DNA of 64,000 nt from CAVRQM01 sp963838805 (GTDB taxonomy: Bacteria > Pseudomonadota > Alphaproteobacteria > Acetobacterales > Acetobacteraceae), in contig CAWISK010000014.1 in assembly GCA_963838805.1 (NCBI GenBank), forward strand, positions 59,553 to 123,552, read 5' to 3'. The notes under the pieces are model-generated. The model was not told the origin of the DNA and did no database searches. It saw only the letters and a program-made list of their open reading frames with translations. A program made the position numbers and the translations under genes. Numbering within the stretch: position 1 is the first letter of the stretch; each line of letters opens with the position of its first letter. Positions 47,086 through 57,481 of this stretch are shown here, in pieces.

Positions 47086-48340
47086 CTACTTCCCCATCTG
47101 CGCCCGGATGCGGTCCACGTCGGCGGTGGTCAGCATTCCCTTTGTGACCACCTTGCCGTTCTCGATTGTCCATTCCGCGAAGGGGCCGGTGATGTCGCCG
47201 TACTGGTCGAAGCGGATCGGTCCGATCACGCCGACATAGCGGATCGGCTTGCCCTGCTTCAGAAGTGCCAGCGCCTTGCGGAACCCATCCGGGCCGGCCG
47301 TGACCTCGGTGCCGTTCGGATCCGTCACCTTGTAGATGGCGTCACGGATTGCCGCACTGTCGGCGTGCCCTGCGGCGGCGATGGCAAGGCCCACGATCGC
47401 ACCCGCGTCATACGACTGCACCGCGGCCGGCGAGCCTGGATCGAGATTCGAGAACGCCTTGTAGTTGGCATTGAAATACGCGGTCGATTTGCTGTCCTCG
47501 GTGCCCGACGAGGTTCCATGCGCGTCGCTCAGATACTTCGCACCCACCGCCGAGATGAAGTCGCCGCTGTTCATGCCGTCGTTCAGCAGGAACCTCCGCG
47601 GACCGCCCTGGCTGATCCAGGCGCGCGCTATGGTCGCGCCATCCACCGGATAGCTGATGAGATAGAGGCCGTCCGGGTTGCCCGCCATCGCCTGCGTCAC
47701 CTCCGCGTCGTACGACGACTGCTTTTCGTTGTACGGCGTGTCGGAAACGACGGTGCCGCCCAGCGCCTTGTACGCGGCGGTGAACTCGCGCGTCATGTTG
47801 ACGCCGAAATCGTTGTTGACGTGGATGATCGCGAGTTGCTTGAGGCCGAGGTCCAGCGCATAGCGGGCGGCCGCGACGCCTTGCAGCGCGTCCGAGGTGA
47901 TGGTGCGGAAGAACATGCCGTGCGTCTTGCCGTCCCGTCCCAGCTCGGTGAGCGTGGGCGAGGTCGAAGCGGGCGAGACCTGCACCACGCCGGCCGGGGC
48001 CGTCACCGCCGTCAGCACCGGCACCGTGATCGAAGAGATGATGCCGCCGATGATGACCGGCACATGCTCGATATCCACGAGTTGGCGCGCCGCGTCCACG
48101 GCGACCGTACCCTGACTTTGATCGTCGCGCGTGTCGGTGACGAGCTTGCAGCCAAGCACGCCGCCCGCCTCGTTCAGATCGCGGAACGCCATCTCGACCG
48201 CCTTGGCGCCGGCCTGGCCATACGCGCCGGCCGGGCCGGTCAGTTCCATGACCACGCCCACCTTGACCGTGCAATCCGCCGCCATCGCCGGCGTCGCGGC
48301 GAGCAAGCGCCGCCGCCGCCGCACATGCTAACATTTTCAT
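47086..48340 (-). CDS. Branched-chain amino-acid-type ABC substrate-binding protein, frameshift in signal peptide
   Basis: Periplasmic LivK-type receptor, about 417 aa. ATG 48340 starts a signal peptide MKMLACAAAAAL that is broken by one extra G near 48308; the mature protein resumes LLAATPAMAADCTVKVGVVMELTGPAGAYGQAG and has VIIGGIISSITVPV, VSPASTSPTLTELG, FRTITSDALQG and SYDAGAIVGLAIAAAG. Ligand specificity cannot be read; the family also carries amides, urea and aromatic acids. It lies opposite its ABC transporter genes. Confidence 0.9.
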
Positions 48341-48360
48341 CGTTCCACCCCTTTGTTCTC

Positions 48361-49396
48361 TCATGCGTCGCTCAGGTCGTATTTCATGATGCGTCCGTGC
48401 CGCCCCGTGCGGTCGCGTTCCAGCGCATACACGTCCCCGGCAAGCGGACGGCGCTGCGCCAGCACGGTGTCGAGCGCGGCACGGTCGGCCGCGTCCAGCC
48501 GGACATCGAACAGCGCCCGATGCTGCGCCAGATGCGCGCGATTGCGTACGCCCACGACCACCGCCGCCACATGGGGCAGGTCCAGCACATAGCGGCTTGC
48601 AACCGACGCAATGCCGACGCCGTGGCGCGCGCCGATCCGCGCCAGCCCGCGCAGCAATGCCTGGAACCAGTCCCAGCCGCCGGTATCGTCGATCACCAGC
48701 TTGTATTTGGTGAGCGACCGGTTCTCCAGCGGCCCCACGGGTTCGGCTGCGCCCAGCCAGCGCTCCGACAGGAACCCGCCGGCCACGGTGCCGTAGCACA
48801 GCAGGCGCATCCCACTCTGCGCGCACAGCGCCGATAGTTGTCCGTCCGGCCGCGCGTCCAGCACGGAATACTGCACCTGCATCGTCGCCAGACGCACGCC
48901 CGCGCTGCGCAACAGCGGCTGCATGGGCCGCGTCGAAATTGGTGCCGCCCAGCAGGGCGATGCGGCCCTCGTCCTGCAACTCGCGCAACCACAGCGCGGT
49001 GTCGATCAGGCGCGGCTGGTCGTAGTCCCACCAATGGAGCTGCACGAGATCGAGCCGCTCCTGCCCCAGCCGCTCGCAACTGCGCGCGATGATGTGGCGC
49101 ACATGCGCGCGGTCGATGCGCGGCAGCAGCGCCAGATCGGGCACGAACTTCGTATGCACGCGCAGCCGCTCGCGGCGTCCGGCGTCCAGCGTCCGGCGGA
49201 AATCGCCGATCAGCGATTCCACGCCGGTATAGATGTCGGCGCAATCGAACGTCGTGATTCCGGCCTCGACATAGGCCGCCATGTCCGCCAGCGCCGAATC
49301 GTGCGCGGTCGCGCCATGGCCGCCGGCAAGCTGCCACCCACCTTTGATCAGGCGCGAGATGGTATAGTCGGGAGCAAGCGTCGTGGTCTCGATCAC
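48361..49396 (-). CDS. Aldo/keto reductase, one frameshift
   Basis: NAD(P)H-dependent (beta/alpha)8 reductase of about 344 aa. First part: GGWQLAGGHG, FDCADIYTGVESLIGDF (catalytic Asp/Tyr), HTKFVPD (Lys) and LVQLHWWDYDQPRLI (His). After one extra C near 48925 it continues MQPLLRSAGVRLATMQVQYSVLD, GMRLLCYGTVAGGFLSERWLG and VVVGVRNRAHLAQH. The GTG start overlaps the upstream small gene (GTGA). Its place in an ABC-import locus suggests it acts on the imported compound. Confidence 0.88.
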
Positions 49397-49741
49397 CGGG
49401 GCGTTGCCGTCGTCTCGGCATGGCGGAAGCGGCGCGTGCCGGTGCGGGTGATGCGCAGGCGGCTCGGGCAATTCGGGTCGGGACAGGCGATGTCCGCGTC
49501 CGTGCTCATCCAGTCGTTCGGATGCGTGGGCCGCTGCTTGGCCGCCAGCAGCGGCAGCACGGCCGCGAGCGAGTAGATCGAGATGCCCTGCCCGTCCGGC
49601 AGATGCAGCATCTCGCCGCGCAACTCGAAGTAGTCCCCCGACCGGGCGCCGCACAGGATGCGCTGCCCCAGGCGGGCAGATCACCTCCACGCGCAGGTCG
49701 AACAGCTCGAAACTGTCGTCGCGATCGGTGCCGGCTGCCAT
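49393..49741 (-). CDS. TIGR04076-like small Cys protein, one frameshift
   Basis: About 115 residues. ATG 49741 begins MAAGTDRDDSFELFDLRVEVICPPG; after one extra G near 49670 it continues ILCGARSGDYFELRGEMLHLPDGQGISIYSLAAVLPLL...DADIACPDPNCPSRLRITRTG. I recognise this as TIGR04076-like; function unknown. Conserved Cys residues (VICPP, RILCG, ACPDPNCPS) suggest a metal or redox role. Translationally coupled to the aldo/keto reductase. Confidence 0.75.
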
Positions 49742-49813
49742 GTCCTGACCTTGTGGGGGAGCCGGCCGATCGTGCATACCGTGCCCGCACATGCAACCCC
49801 GACCTCGCCCCCG

Positions 49814-50560
<747 letters not shown>

Positions 50561-50561
<1 letters not shown>

Positions 50562-51294
50562 TGACCGGCACGCTGCTTGCCGTGCGCGACCTGGTGGCCG
50601 GCTACGAGCCGGGCCTCGCCATCGTGCGCGGCGCTGTCGCTCGCGCTCTCGGCAGGCGAGCTGCTCGTGCTGCTGGGGCCGAACGGTGCCGGCAAATCCA
50701 CGCTGGTCAAGGCGCTGGCCGGGCTGGTGCCGATCGAGCGCGGGACGGTAATGCTGGATGGTGCGGACATCAGCCGCACGCCTGCACATCTGCGCGTGAC
50801 ACAGGGGATCGCTTTCGTGCCGCAGACCGAGAACGTCTTTGCCGCGTCTCAGCATCGCCGACAATCTCTCGCTCGCCGCGTCGATGCTGCCGCGTGCGCG
50901 GCGGCCCGCGCGCATCGCCGCGATGCTGGAGATGTTTCCCGATCTGGCGCGCGGCGCGCGGCGGCCTCGCCGGGCGGCTCTCGGGTGGTCAGCGGCAGAT
51001 GCTGGCGATCGCCCGCGCGCTGGTCGTCGAACCTCGCGTGCTGATGCTGGACGAGCCATCCGCCGGGCTGTCGCCGAAACTCGTCGAACAGGTGATGCGG
51101 CATCTCGCGCCAAATCAGCGACTCGGGCGTCGCGGTGCTGCTGGTCGAGCAGAACACGCGCGCGGCGCTGTCCGTCGCCGACCGCGCCTGCATCCTGGTC
51201 GAGGGTCGCGTGGCGCACGAAGGCAGCGGCGCCAGCCCTGCTCGATGATCCGCGGGTCGCCGCCCTGTATCTCGGCGGGCGTCGCGCCGCATGA
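50561..51294 (+). CDS. livF: Branched-chain amino-acid-type ABC ATPase (LivF-like), several frameshifts
   Basis: Second ATPase of the importer, about 242 aa after repair. Pieces in order: LLAVRDLVAGYEPGLAIVRG, GELLVLLGPNGAGKSTLVKALAGL (Walker A), GIAFVPQTENVFA, LSIADNLSLAASMLPR, GRLSGGQRQMLAIARAL (signature), RVLMLDEPSAGLSP (Walker B), SGVAVLLVEQNTRAALSVADRA, LLDDPRVAALYLGG. Extra bases near 50636, 50846, 50955, 51110 and 51232 account for the breaks. All motifs survive. Confidence 0.88.
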
Positions 51295-52193
51295 ACCTGC
51301 AAATCCTGCTCGATGGCGTGCTGACCGGGGCGATGCTCGGGCTCGGCGCGATCGGCCTGACGCTCACCTACGGCATTCTGCGCTTTGCCAATTTCGCGCA
51401 AGGCGAGTTCGTCACCTTCGGCGCCTACGCGGCGCTGGTGACGGCGTCGGCATTGGGTACGCTGCTGGGCGGCGATCCGCTCGGCGGCTTCACCTTTGGC
51501 TGGCGCCTTGTCCTGGCCCTGCCGATCGCGATGCTGGCAACGGGTGCCCTGGCCGTGCTGCTGGACTGGGCCGTGTTCCGCCGGCTGCGCGCGCACGGCA
51601 CGCAGATCGTGCTGGTGATCGCGAGCTTCGGCGCCTCGATGGCGCTGCGCAGCATCCTGGAGTTCGCCTTCGGGCCGCAGCCCCTCTACTACAGCCGCGA
51701 GATCGCGATGGGCGTGCGCCTCGCCCCCGGCCTGCGCGCCACGTGGGACCAGTTGGCGGTGCTGGCACGGCGATCGTGCTGATGGCGGCTCTGCATCTGC
51801 TGATGACGCGCACCTGGCTCGGGCGGGCGATGCGTGCGGTGAGCGAGAACGCATCGCTCGCGCGCATCGGCGGCATCGATGTCGAGCGGCATCGTCTGGG
51901 CCGCATGGGCGATCGGCGGCGCGCTCGCGGCTGCTGCGGGCGTGCTGCTGGGCGTGCTGGTGCAGGTGCGGCCTTATATGGGCTTCGACATCCTGCTGCC
52001 GCTGTTCGCCTCGGCCATCGTCGGCGGCATCGGCAGCGTGCCGGGTGCGATGGCGGGCGGCCTGCTGGTGGGCATCGCCGAGGCTGCGGCTGTGCCGATC
52101 GTCGGCGCCGAGTATCGCGCGGCGGTGGGGTTCCTGGTACTGCTGGCGGTGCTGCTGGTGCGTCCGCAGGGCCTGTTCGGACGCGGCGCATGA
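51291..52193 (+). CDS. livH: Branched-chain amino-acid-type ABC permease (LivH-like), two frameshifts
   Basis: Inner-membrane permease of about 300 aa. LLDGVLTGAMLGLGAIGLTLTYGILRFANFAQGEF is the classic LivH start; the middle resumes TAIVLMAALHLLMTRTWLGRAMRAVSENASLARIGGIDVER after a missing base near 51770; the end is GIVWAAWAIGGALAAAAGVLLG...FLVLLAVLLVRPQGLFG after an extra base near 51893. ATGA overlaps join it to livF and livM. Confidence 0.9.
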
Positions 52194-53138
52194 TCGCGAG
52201 CCTGCTCAGCTATGGCTCGTTCTTCCTCACGCTGGCGCTGATGCTGGGCATCGCCGTGCTGGGGCTGAATCTGCAATGGGGCAGCGCCGGATTGTTCAAC
52301 GTCGGCGTCGCCGGGTTCGTGGCGATCGGCGCCTACACAACCGCACTTGTGACGGCCGCTCCGTCGCCGCAGCATTGGGGCGGATTCGGCTGGCCGATCG
52401 CCGCCGGCTGGCTGCTGGCGACGCTGTTGTCCGGCCTGGCGGCGTTGATCGTCGGCGCGATCACGCTGCGGCTGCGCGCGGATTATCTGGCGATCACCAC
52501 CTTCGGCGCCGCCGCGAGCCTGCAACTCGTGGCGCTCAACGCCGAACGCCTGACCGGCGGCCCGTTCGGCATCGCGCTGATCCCGCGCCCATTCGCGTCG
52601 CTCGTCGGGCGCGCGCTGCCGTTCGGGCTGGCCAATCTGGCGCTGGTCGCCGCGGTCACGGCACTGTGCTTCGTCGCCCTGGAACGGCTGGTGCGCAGCC
52701 CATGGGGCCGCGTGCTGCGCGCATTGCGCGAGGACGAGATGGCGGCCGCCTCGCTCGGCAAGGCTCCGGACCAGTTCCGTTTGCAGGCCTTCGTCATCGG
52801 CTCGGCGCTGATGGGCCTCGCGGGGGCGATGCAAACACAGTTCTTCGGCTTCGTGGCGCCCGAGAACTTCCTGCCGGCACTGACTTTTCAGGTCTGGGTG
52901 ATGCTGGTGATCGGCGGCTCGGGCAACAATTTCGGCGCGCTGCTCGGTGCGGTTGTGGTGTGGGGCGTATGGACTTTCACCGGCACCGCGCTGGGGGCGG
53001 TGCTGGCCGCCCGAGTGGCAGGCGCGCGGGGCCAGCCTGCGGGTGGTGGCGATCGGTGTGGTGCTGGTGCTGGTGCTGCTGTTCCGGCCGCGCGGGTTGA
53101 TCGGCGAGCGGGCGACGGTGAGCCGGCACCTGGACTGA
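52190..53138 (+). CDS. livM: Branched-chain amino-acid-type ABC permease (LivM-like), one frameshift
   Basis: Second permease, about 315 aa with 8-9 membrane helices. LMLGIAVLGLNLQWGSAGLFNVGVAGF, LRLRADYLAITTFGAAASLQL, RALREDEMAAASLGKAPDQFRLQAFVIGSALMGLAGAM and FQVWVMLVIGGSGNNFGALLGAV are family segments. An indel near 53025 moves the end to SLRVVAIGVVLVLVLLFRPRGLIGERATVSRHLD. The region around its 3' end is echoed at 54215-54270. Confidence 0.9.
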
Positions 53139-53148
53139 AGGACGACTG
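53099..53148. repeat. livM 3' end, copy 1 of an imperfect direct repeat
   Basis: GATCGGCGAGCGG...ACGGTGAGCCGGCAC..GACTGAA at the livM stop is repeated in the same orientation at 54215-54270 with a small gap and a few changes; the shared core GGTGAGCCGGCAC is exact. The two copies bracket the SDR/LysR remnants. Confidence 0.6.
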
Positions 53149-53198
53149 CTCGGCTGCCCCGCCTCGAGGAAGAGACGGGGGCGGGTGCCATGCCGAGG

Positions 53199-53880
53199 TC
53201 AGTTGCGCATCCACCACGGCGGCCAGTCGACGGCCGCCACGCAGATGATACCTCCTTCATGGCCGGGGTCGAAGAAGGAAGCGAGGCCTGCGCGATGTCG
53301 CCGAGTTGCCGACACGCCGACCGGCGCTTTCGCGGCGAAATCCGCTGAAAACGAGGCCTTCTGCTCAGTCGTCAGGAAATCCCACCAGGTCGCAGATGAA
53401 GCCTGGAGACACGCAGTTGACCCGGAGCGGCCTCAATTCGACGGCGAGGATCGGCACGAGTGCTGCGATGGCCGATTGGCGGCACCGATACCGTCGTCCC
53501 GGCATGGCCGACATGGGCCCAACCGCCGCATGCGGCGAGCTGCCGTTCTTGTTCAGAAACGGCAACGCCACTGCGCGCAAGCGAAATGCGGAAAGACCTT
53601 CTCCTCGAAACCCTGCCGAACATCGGCGAGACTGACGGAGGCGAACGGCCCCGCGCCCTTGCCGCTCCCGAAGGTCAGGACGAGATGATCGAACGGGCCA
53701 ACCCGCTCGAAGGCACCTCGCACGCTGGCACTGTCGGCGGCATTCATGGCAAGAACGGGAAGGTCGCCCTGTGACGAGGTCTGGACGTCCTTCAGTTTTT
53801 GCTCGTTGCGTCCGGTGATCGTGACCTTGTTGCCAGACCCGAGGAGCGTGCGCGCGGTGGCAAGTCCAATCCCCGACGAT
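53199..53880 (-). pseudogene. Short-chain dehydrogenase, 5'-truncated and multiply frameshifted
   Basis: SDR remnant. Coding begins abruptly at SSGIGLATARTLLGSGNKVTITGRNEQKLKDV near 53880, lacking the N-terminal strand and the first part of the TGGSSGIG dinucleotide motif. Later pieces: DHLVLTFGSGKGAGPFASVSLADVRQGFEEKVFPHFACAQ, AALVPILAVELRPLRVNCVSPGF, a WWDFLTTEQKASFSADFAAKAPVG stretch and finally ICVDGG-like sequence, in at least five frames; the active-site Tyr-x-x-x-Lys region is scrambled. Some breaks may be sequencing errors but the missing start is not. Confidence 0.75.
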
Positions 53881-54198
53881 GGCCAGCCCTGGGTCTCCCG
53901 TCCCCGCGCGCTCAATCCGGGGGCCGGGGACCGGTTCCTGAGCGCCTGCGCCGCCTCAGGATTCACGCCCGACCTGCGTTTCGAGGCAGGCGATCCGGCG
54001 ACGAGCCTCGGCCTGGCCGCGGCGGGTCTCGGCTTTGCGCTGGTTCAGGCGAGCATGCGCAAGATCGTCCGATCGCCCGATGTCGTTCTCGGCGATCTGC
54101 CCTGGTATCCTTTGACAGTACACCTCCACGCGGCCTGGCGGCGCGAGGACACGAGCCGCCTCGTGACGGAATGGCTCGGCGCGTTGCGGAGCGTTTGA
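53880..54198 (+). pseudogene. LysR-family regulator, C-terminal fragment
   Basis: Only the last ~105 residues of the LysR effector-binding domain remain: QPWVSRPRALNPGAGDRFL, FRFEAGDPATS-type segment, LGLAAAGLGFALVQASM and LTVHLHAAWRREDTSRLVTEWLGAL. Homology starts at about 53886, within a few bases of where the opposing SDR homology begins, so both genes lost their 5' ends at one junction. Confidence 0.75.
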
Positions 54199-54214
54199 CA
54201 TGCCCGTCGGCTCT

Positions 54215-54270
54215 GATCGCGGACCGGCGAGCGGTCAACGGTGAGCCGGCACATCGACTGAAACCGACTG
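54215..54270. repeat. Copy 2 of the livM-end direct repeat
   Basis: GATCGCGGACCGGCGAGCGG..ACGGTGAGCCGGCAC..GACTGAA, matching 53099-53148 with one 6-base insertion and several substitutions. Lies just after the LysR fragment and before fkbH's 3' end. Confidence 0.6.
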
Positions 54271-54279
54271 GCCCATGCG

Positions 54280-56061
54280 TCACGGGTCAGGTTCGATCCA
54301 GGCTTCCGGCCCCAACTCCTGCGGCGGCGCCACCTTGCGTTCCCACAGCGTATCCGAACCGGCAACGCGGCAAAACCCGAGACGGGCAAACAGGCCGGCC
54401 ACGACCTCGTTGCGCGGCGTTGGCAGATATTCGCCGATCAGCCGCGCGAAGCCGGCCTGATGCGCGATGTCGAGCAGCCGCCGGAGGACGAACGGCTCCG
54501 CCGTGCGCGCGAACACGCGGCAGCTCATCACCCAACTGTCGATGCGCAGGCCGTCGCCGTCAGGCAGCGCCACCAGCGACGACACCAACCCGTGATCCCC
54601 GAAGCGGTCGATCAGCCGGAAAGCTAGCACGACGGCACGCGGCTGTTCGAGAAAGGCTGCAAGTGCTGCCTCGGTGTATCTCCGGCCCGTCAGGTTGAAC
54701 TGGTTCGTCTTCTGCTCAAGCTGACTGATGCGTGCCAGGTCGGCGGAGGTCGCATGCCACACTCGCCCGCGCATCTCGAGCTTTGCCAGGAACGTGCCCA
54801 GATCGCCATCGGCAGGACGCTGGCTCTCCGCCTCGCGCCGCGCGCGGAAGGCGTCGCCACGGTGCAAATCCTCCGTGGTGTAGCGAGGCATGTCGAACCA
54901 ATGCCCGCGTTCGAGCAAAGCGGTGAACGCACTCGGATCAGCGCCGAGGCAGGCGACACCCACCTGCGGCAGGAACTCTTGCACCATCGCGCACTCGGCC
55001 GGGTTGTCGTCCGCCAGGACGAGCGCGCTCACATCCAGGTTCAGCGCCCGGGCCACTCTCCCCAGGCCCTGCACCTTGTCATCCCACGAGCACTCGAACG
55101 CCGCGAAATCGGCGATGCCGAGGACAGAGTGCGGATGGGCGAACGCGGCCGCGGCCAGGGCCGGATCGTTGCGGCTGCATACCGCTAGCGCGACCCCTCG
55201 GGCGCGCAACTCCTTCAGGTAGCGGCCCCAGGCGGCAAAGGCCTCACCCACTGCCGAACCAGGCCCCAGCACGATCCCGTCCACGCCGTCGTCGCCAATG
55301 ACGCCGCCCCACAGGGTGTTGTCCAGATCGAGCACCAGGGCACGCTTCGCCCGACCGTTCACGGCGCGCCAGGCGCCTCGGAACGCGGCCAGGTACTCGG
55401 GGAGGAAACGGGGGTCGAAAGGCAGTTTGGCGCTGGCGTAGAACCGCTCCGCCGCCCAGTTGCGCAAGCCGATTTCGGCCGCCAGTCGATCGAGCTCGAC
55501 CCAGCCGACCTGCCCCGAAGCGGCGACCGACAGGCGCTCGTTCAACGCGCGTACCAGCCGCTCCGGCGCCGCCGGCGCCAGCCGTTCGGCCGGCCCGCAG
55601 AAGCGATGCGGCGGCGGCACGAGCGCGTGCTGCACGATTCTCGCCCCGAGCGTGTCGTTCAGGACGCTCCACAGACGCTGAAACAGCGCCACGCGCGCAT
55701 CCAGCCACGACGCCACGTCGGCCTCGGTGCCAGCGATCGGCAGGTCGTTCGCGAACTCGTGCCAGTCGGGCGCCAGCACGACAAGCTCCGGGCCGAACCG
55801 ATGCAGGCCCGAGCCGGAATCGAGCACCTCCTGCACATAGGCACCGAACGGGGATTGATGCAGCACGGGCCGTATGCCCTGCTGCGCGACCGCGCAGGCG
55901 ATGGCGCAGCACAGCAAGTCGGTCGTGACCCCGCCGGCGACCGCGATCCGTTGCGCTCGTCCTGCGTGCGCGTCCGCGCTCTCGCGCTGGACGCGTCGGC
56001 CCGCGGCAACGATCCCGGCAAGATCGAGCGCGCCCGCGTCGCGTGGCATTCGCGCAGTCAT
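54280..56061 (-). CDS. FkbH-like HAD-IIIC protein with C-terminal GNAT domain
   Basis: 593 aa. A ~230-residue N-terminal domain precedes a HAD phosphatase-type domain with DLDNTLWGGVIGDDG (nucleophile D245, acid D247), AVCSRNDPALA and LVLADDNPAECAMV, then a GNAT-like C-terminus (QKTNQFNLTGRRY; FGDHGLVSSLVALP; LIGEYLPTPRNEVVAGLFARLGF). Characterised FkbH proteins dephosphorylate 1,3-bisphosphoglycerate and load glyceryl onto an acyl carrier protein. An ACP is encoded two genes upstream here, but no polyketide synthase, so the acceptor is unknown. ATGA overlap with the hydrolase-like gene. Confidence 0.9.
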   Translation of the reverse strand: MTARMPRDAGALDLAGIVAAGRRVQRESADAHAGRAQRIAVAGGVTTDLLCCAIACAVAQQGIRPVLHQSPFGAYVQEVLDSGSGLHRFGPELVVLAPDWHEFANDLPIAGTEADVASWLDARVALFQRLWSVLNDTLGARIVQHALVPPPHRFCGPAERLAPAAPERLVRALNERLSVAASGQVGWVELDRLAAEIGLRNWAAERFYASAKLPFDPRFLPEYLAAFRGAWRAVNGRAKRALVLDLDNTLWGGVIGDDGVDGIVLGPGSAVGEAFAAWGRYLKELRARGVALAVCSRNDPALAAAAFAHPHSVLGIADFAAFECSWDDKVQGLGRVARALNLDVSALVLADDNPAECAMVQEFLPQVGVACLGADPSAFTALLERGHWFDMPRYTTEDLHRGDAFRARREAESQRPADGDLGTFLAKLEMRGRVWHATSADLARISQLEQKTNQFNLTGRRYTEAALAAFLEQPRAVVLAFRLIDRFGDHGLVSSLVALPDGDGLRIDSWVMSCRVFARTAEPFVLRRLLDIAHQAGFARLIGEYLPTPRNEVVAGLFARLGFCRVAGSDTLWERKVAPPQELGPEAWIEPDP

Positions 56062-57074
56062 GCGGCGGCGCGGTCCAGGGCGTCATGCACCGCGCGCAGC
56101 GGCGCGAAGCCCAGCAGATGGGCGTAGTCGCGCACGCTCTTCTTCTTCAGATCGGCGTCCGCCCCTAGAACTTCGGCACCATTCGTTTGCGCGATCCGCC
56201 GCAGCAGCCTGACCGCATGGCGGAACGAGACATGCGCCGCCTCCGGCCAGCCCGCCAGCACCTGATGCACGCCCAGCCTGTAGAGCAGGCCCGGATTGTC
56301 CTCGTCCCGCCGCGTGAGCGGCCCCAGGACCGCACACAGGGTCGCATGATCGCGCTGGCCGATCGCGGGCATCAGCGCGGCCAGCAGTCCGACATCGTGC
56401 TGATCGAGCGCCGAGTGATGCAATCCGAGAACCAGCTCCTCGGTTGGCGGCTCCGTCATGCCGCCAAAGAGACGGTCGAAGCGGATCGACAGGAGACCCG
56501 GATGGAAATTGGCGAGTAGGGTCAGGTCCGCCATTGCCATGCCGGCCTTGAGACAGGGCAGGATGAATTGATATTCTCCCAGCTCAAAGGCTCCGAACGT
56601 CATCGTGGTGCGGGGGCGCAGGGCAGGAAGCCGAGGCGAGATATCCTCGAACGTGGAGGCGAGGCCCAGGGCCAGGTGCCCGGGCCGCAGCACCGGGCTG
56701 AACGCATAGATGCGATCGGCATCCAGCAGGTCGCCGAACAGGAGCGCCGCGTACGCTCCCATGCTGGCGCCGATCATGCGCAGCGTGGTGACACCCAACG
56801 CGCGGCGAACCGCGTCAAGCCACGCGGCGGTTTCCTCGATCGAACGGGTCACTCCCGGAATGCCATTCTGGTAATAGTCGTTTTCGCGGACATTGAGATG
56901 CAGCACGAAATGAGGCGAGCCGGCGGCGGGACCCTGAAACGTAAATTGGCCGGGCGGGGTGTGCGTATAGGTGAATGCCACATCCAGCGTGGCGATCGTG
57001 CCGGGCTGAAGGCGCAGATACGGCGAAGGCGCCGCATCGGCCCACGGCGAGAGGTGTTGCAGCTCCTCCGTCAT
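56058..57074 (-). CDS. Alpha/beta-hydrolase-like protein (GASMG)
   Basis: 338 aa. The nucleophile elbow IGASMGAYAALLFG (Ser104) and a preceding HFVLHLNVRENDYYQNG strand suggest an alpha/beta-hydrolase fold; an acid may be near FHPGLLSIRFDRLFGG and a His near LGLHHSALDQHDVG. The C-terminal ~100 residues look TPR-like (LLYRLGVHQVLAGWPEAAHVSFRHAVRLL). Between ACP and FkbH genes, overlapping FkbH by 4 bases. It could be a thioesterase or acyl/glyceryl transferase (inference). Confidence 0.75.
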   Translation of the reverse strand: MTEELQHLSPWADAAPSPYLRLQPGTIATLDVAFTYTHTPPGQFTFQGPAAGSPHFVLHLNVRENDYYQNGIPGVTRSIEETAAWLDAVRRALGVTTLRMIGASMGAYAALLFGDLLDADRIYAFSPVLRPGHLALGLASTFEDISPRLPALRPRTTMTFGAFELGEYQFILPCLKAGMAMADLTLLANFHPGLLSIRFDRLFGGMTEPPTEELVLGLHHSALDQHDVGLLAALMPAIGQRDHATLCAVLGPLTRRDEDNPGLLYRLGVHQVLAGWPEAAHVSFRHAVRLLRRIAQTNGAEVLGADADLKKKSVRDYAHLLGFAPLRAVHDALDRAAA

Positions 57075-57091
57075 CGGCGACCGCATCCGGG

Positions 57092-57329
57092 CTACGCCAC
57101 GCTCACGCCTTTGCGCAGCAGCGCCGCGCGCAGGCGTGCCACCGTGTTCTCGGATGTGATCTCGTCCGGACCGAAGGTGACACCATAGGTTTGCTCGATC
57201 ATGCTCACAAGCACCACCTGCTGCATGCTGTCCCAGTTCTGCGCTGGTATTGATGCCGGATTCGTCCCGCAGCGACTCGGCATCGGTTTGCAGGACCAGC
57301 GCTATGACATCGTTGAGCGGAGGGATCAC
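57092..57329 (-). CDS. Acyl carrier protein, one frameshift
   Basis: About 78 residues after repair. GTG 57329 starts IPPLNDVIALVLQTDAESLRDESGINTS; after an indel near 57240 it continues QNWDSMQQVVLVSMIEQTYGVTFGPDEI. DSM supplies the serine for 4'-phosphopantetheine, at the usual place. The hydrolase-like gene follows by 17 bases. The short, WDSM-bearing type is that seen with FkbH-like loading systems rather than fatty-acid ACP. Confidence 0.8.
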
Positions 57330-57481
57330 GCGATCACCGTGAATGACGGAACATCCTCATCGGAAGCCATGACGGCGGCCCGGTCCATGCCGGATGCTTA
57401 GCCGAGCCGGCCCGGTCATGCCATCTTGGCGTCGCTTGTGCCGTCGTTATGCTGCGGCGACAAACCTCCAAGGGGACCACC

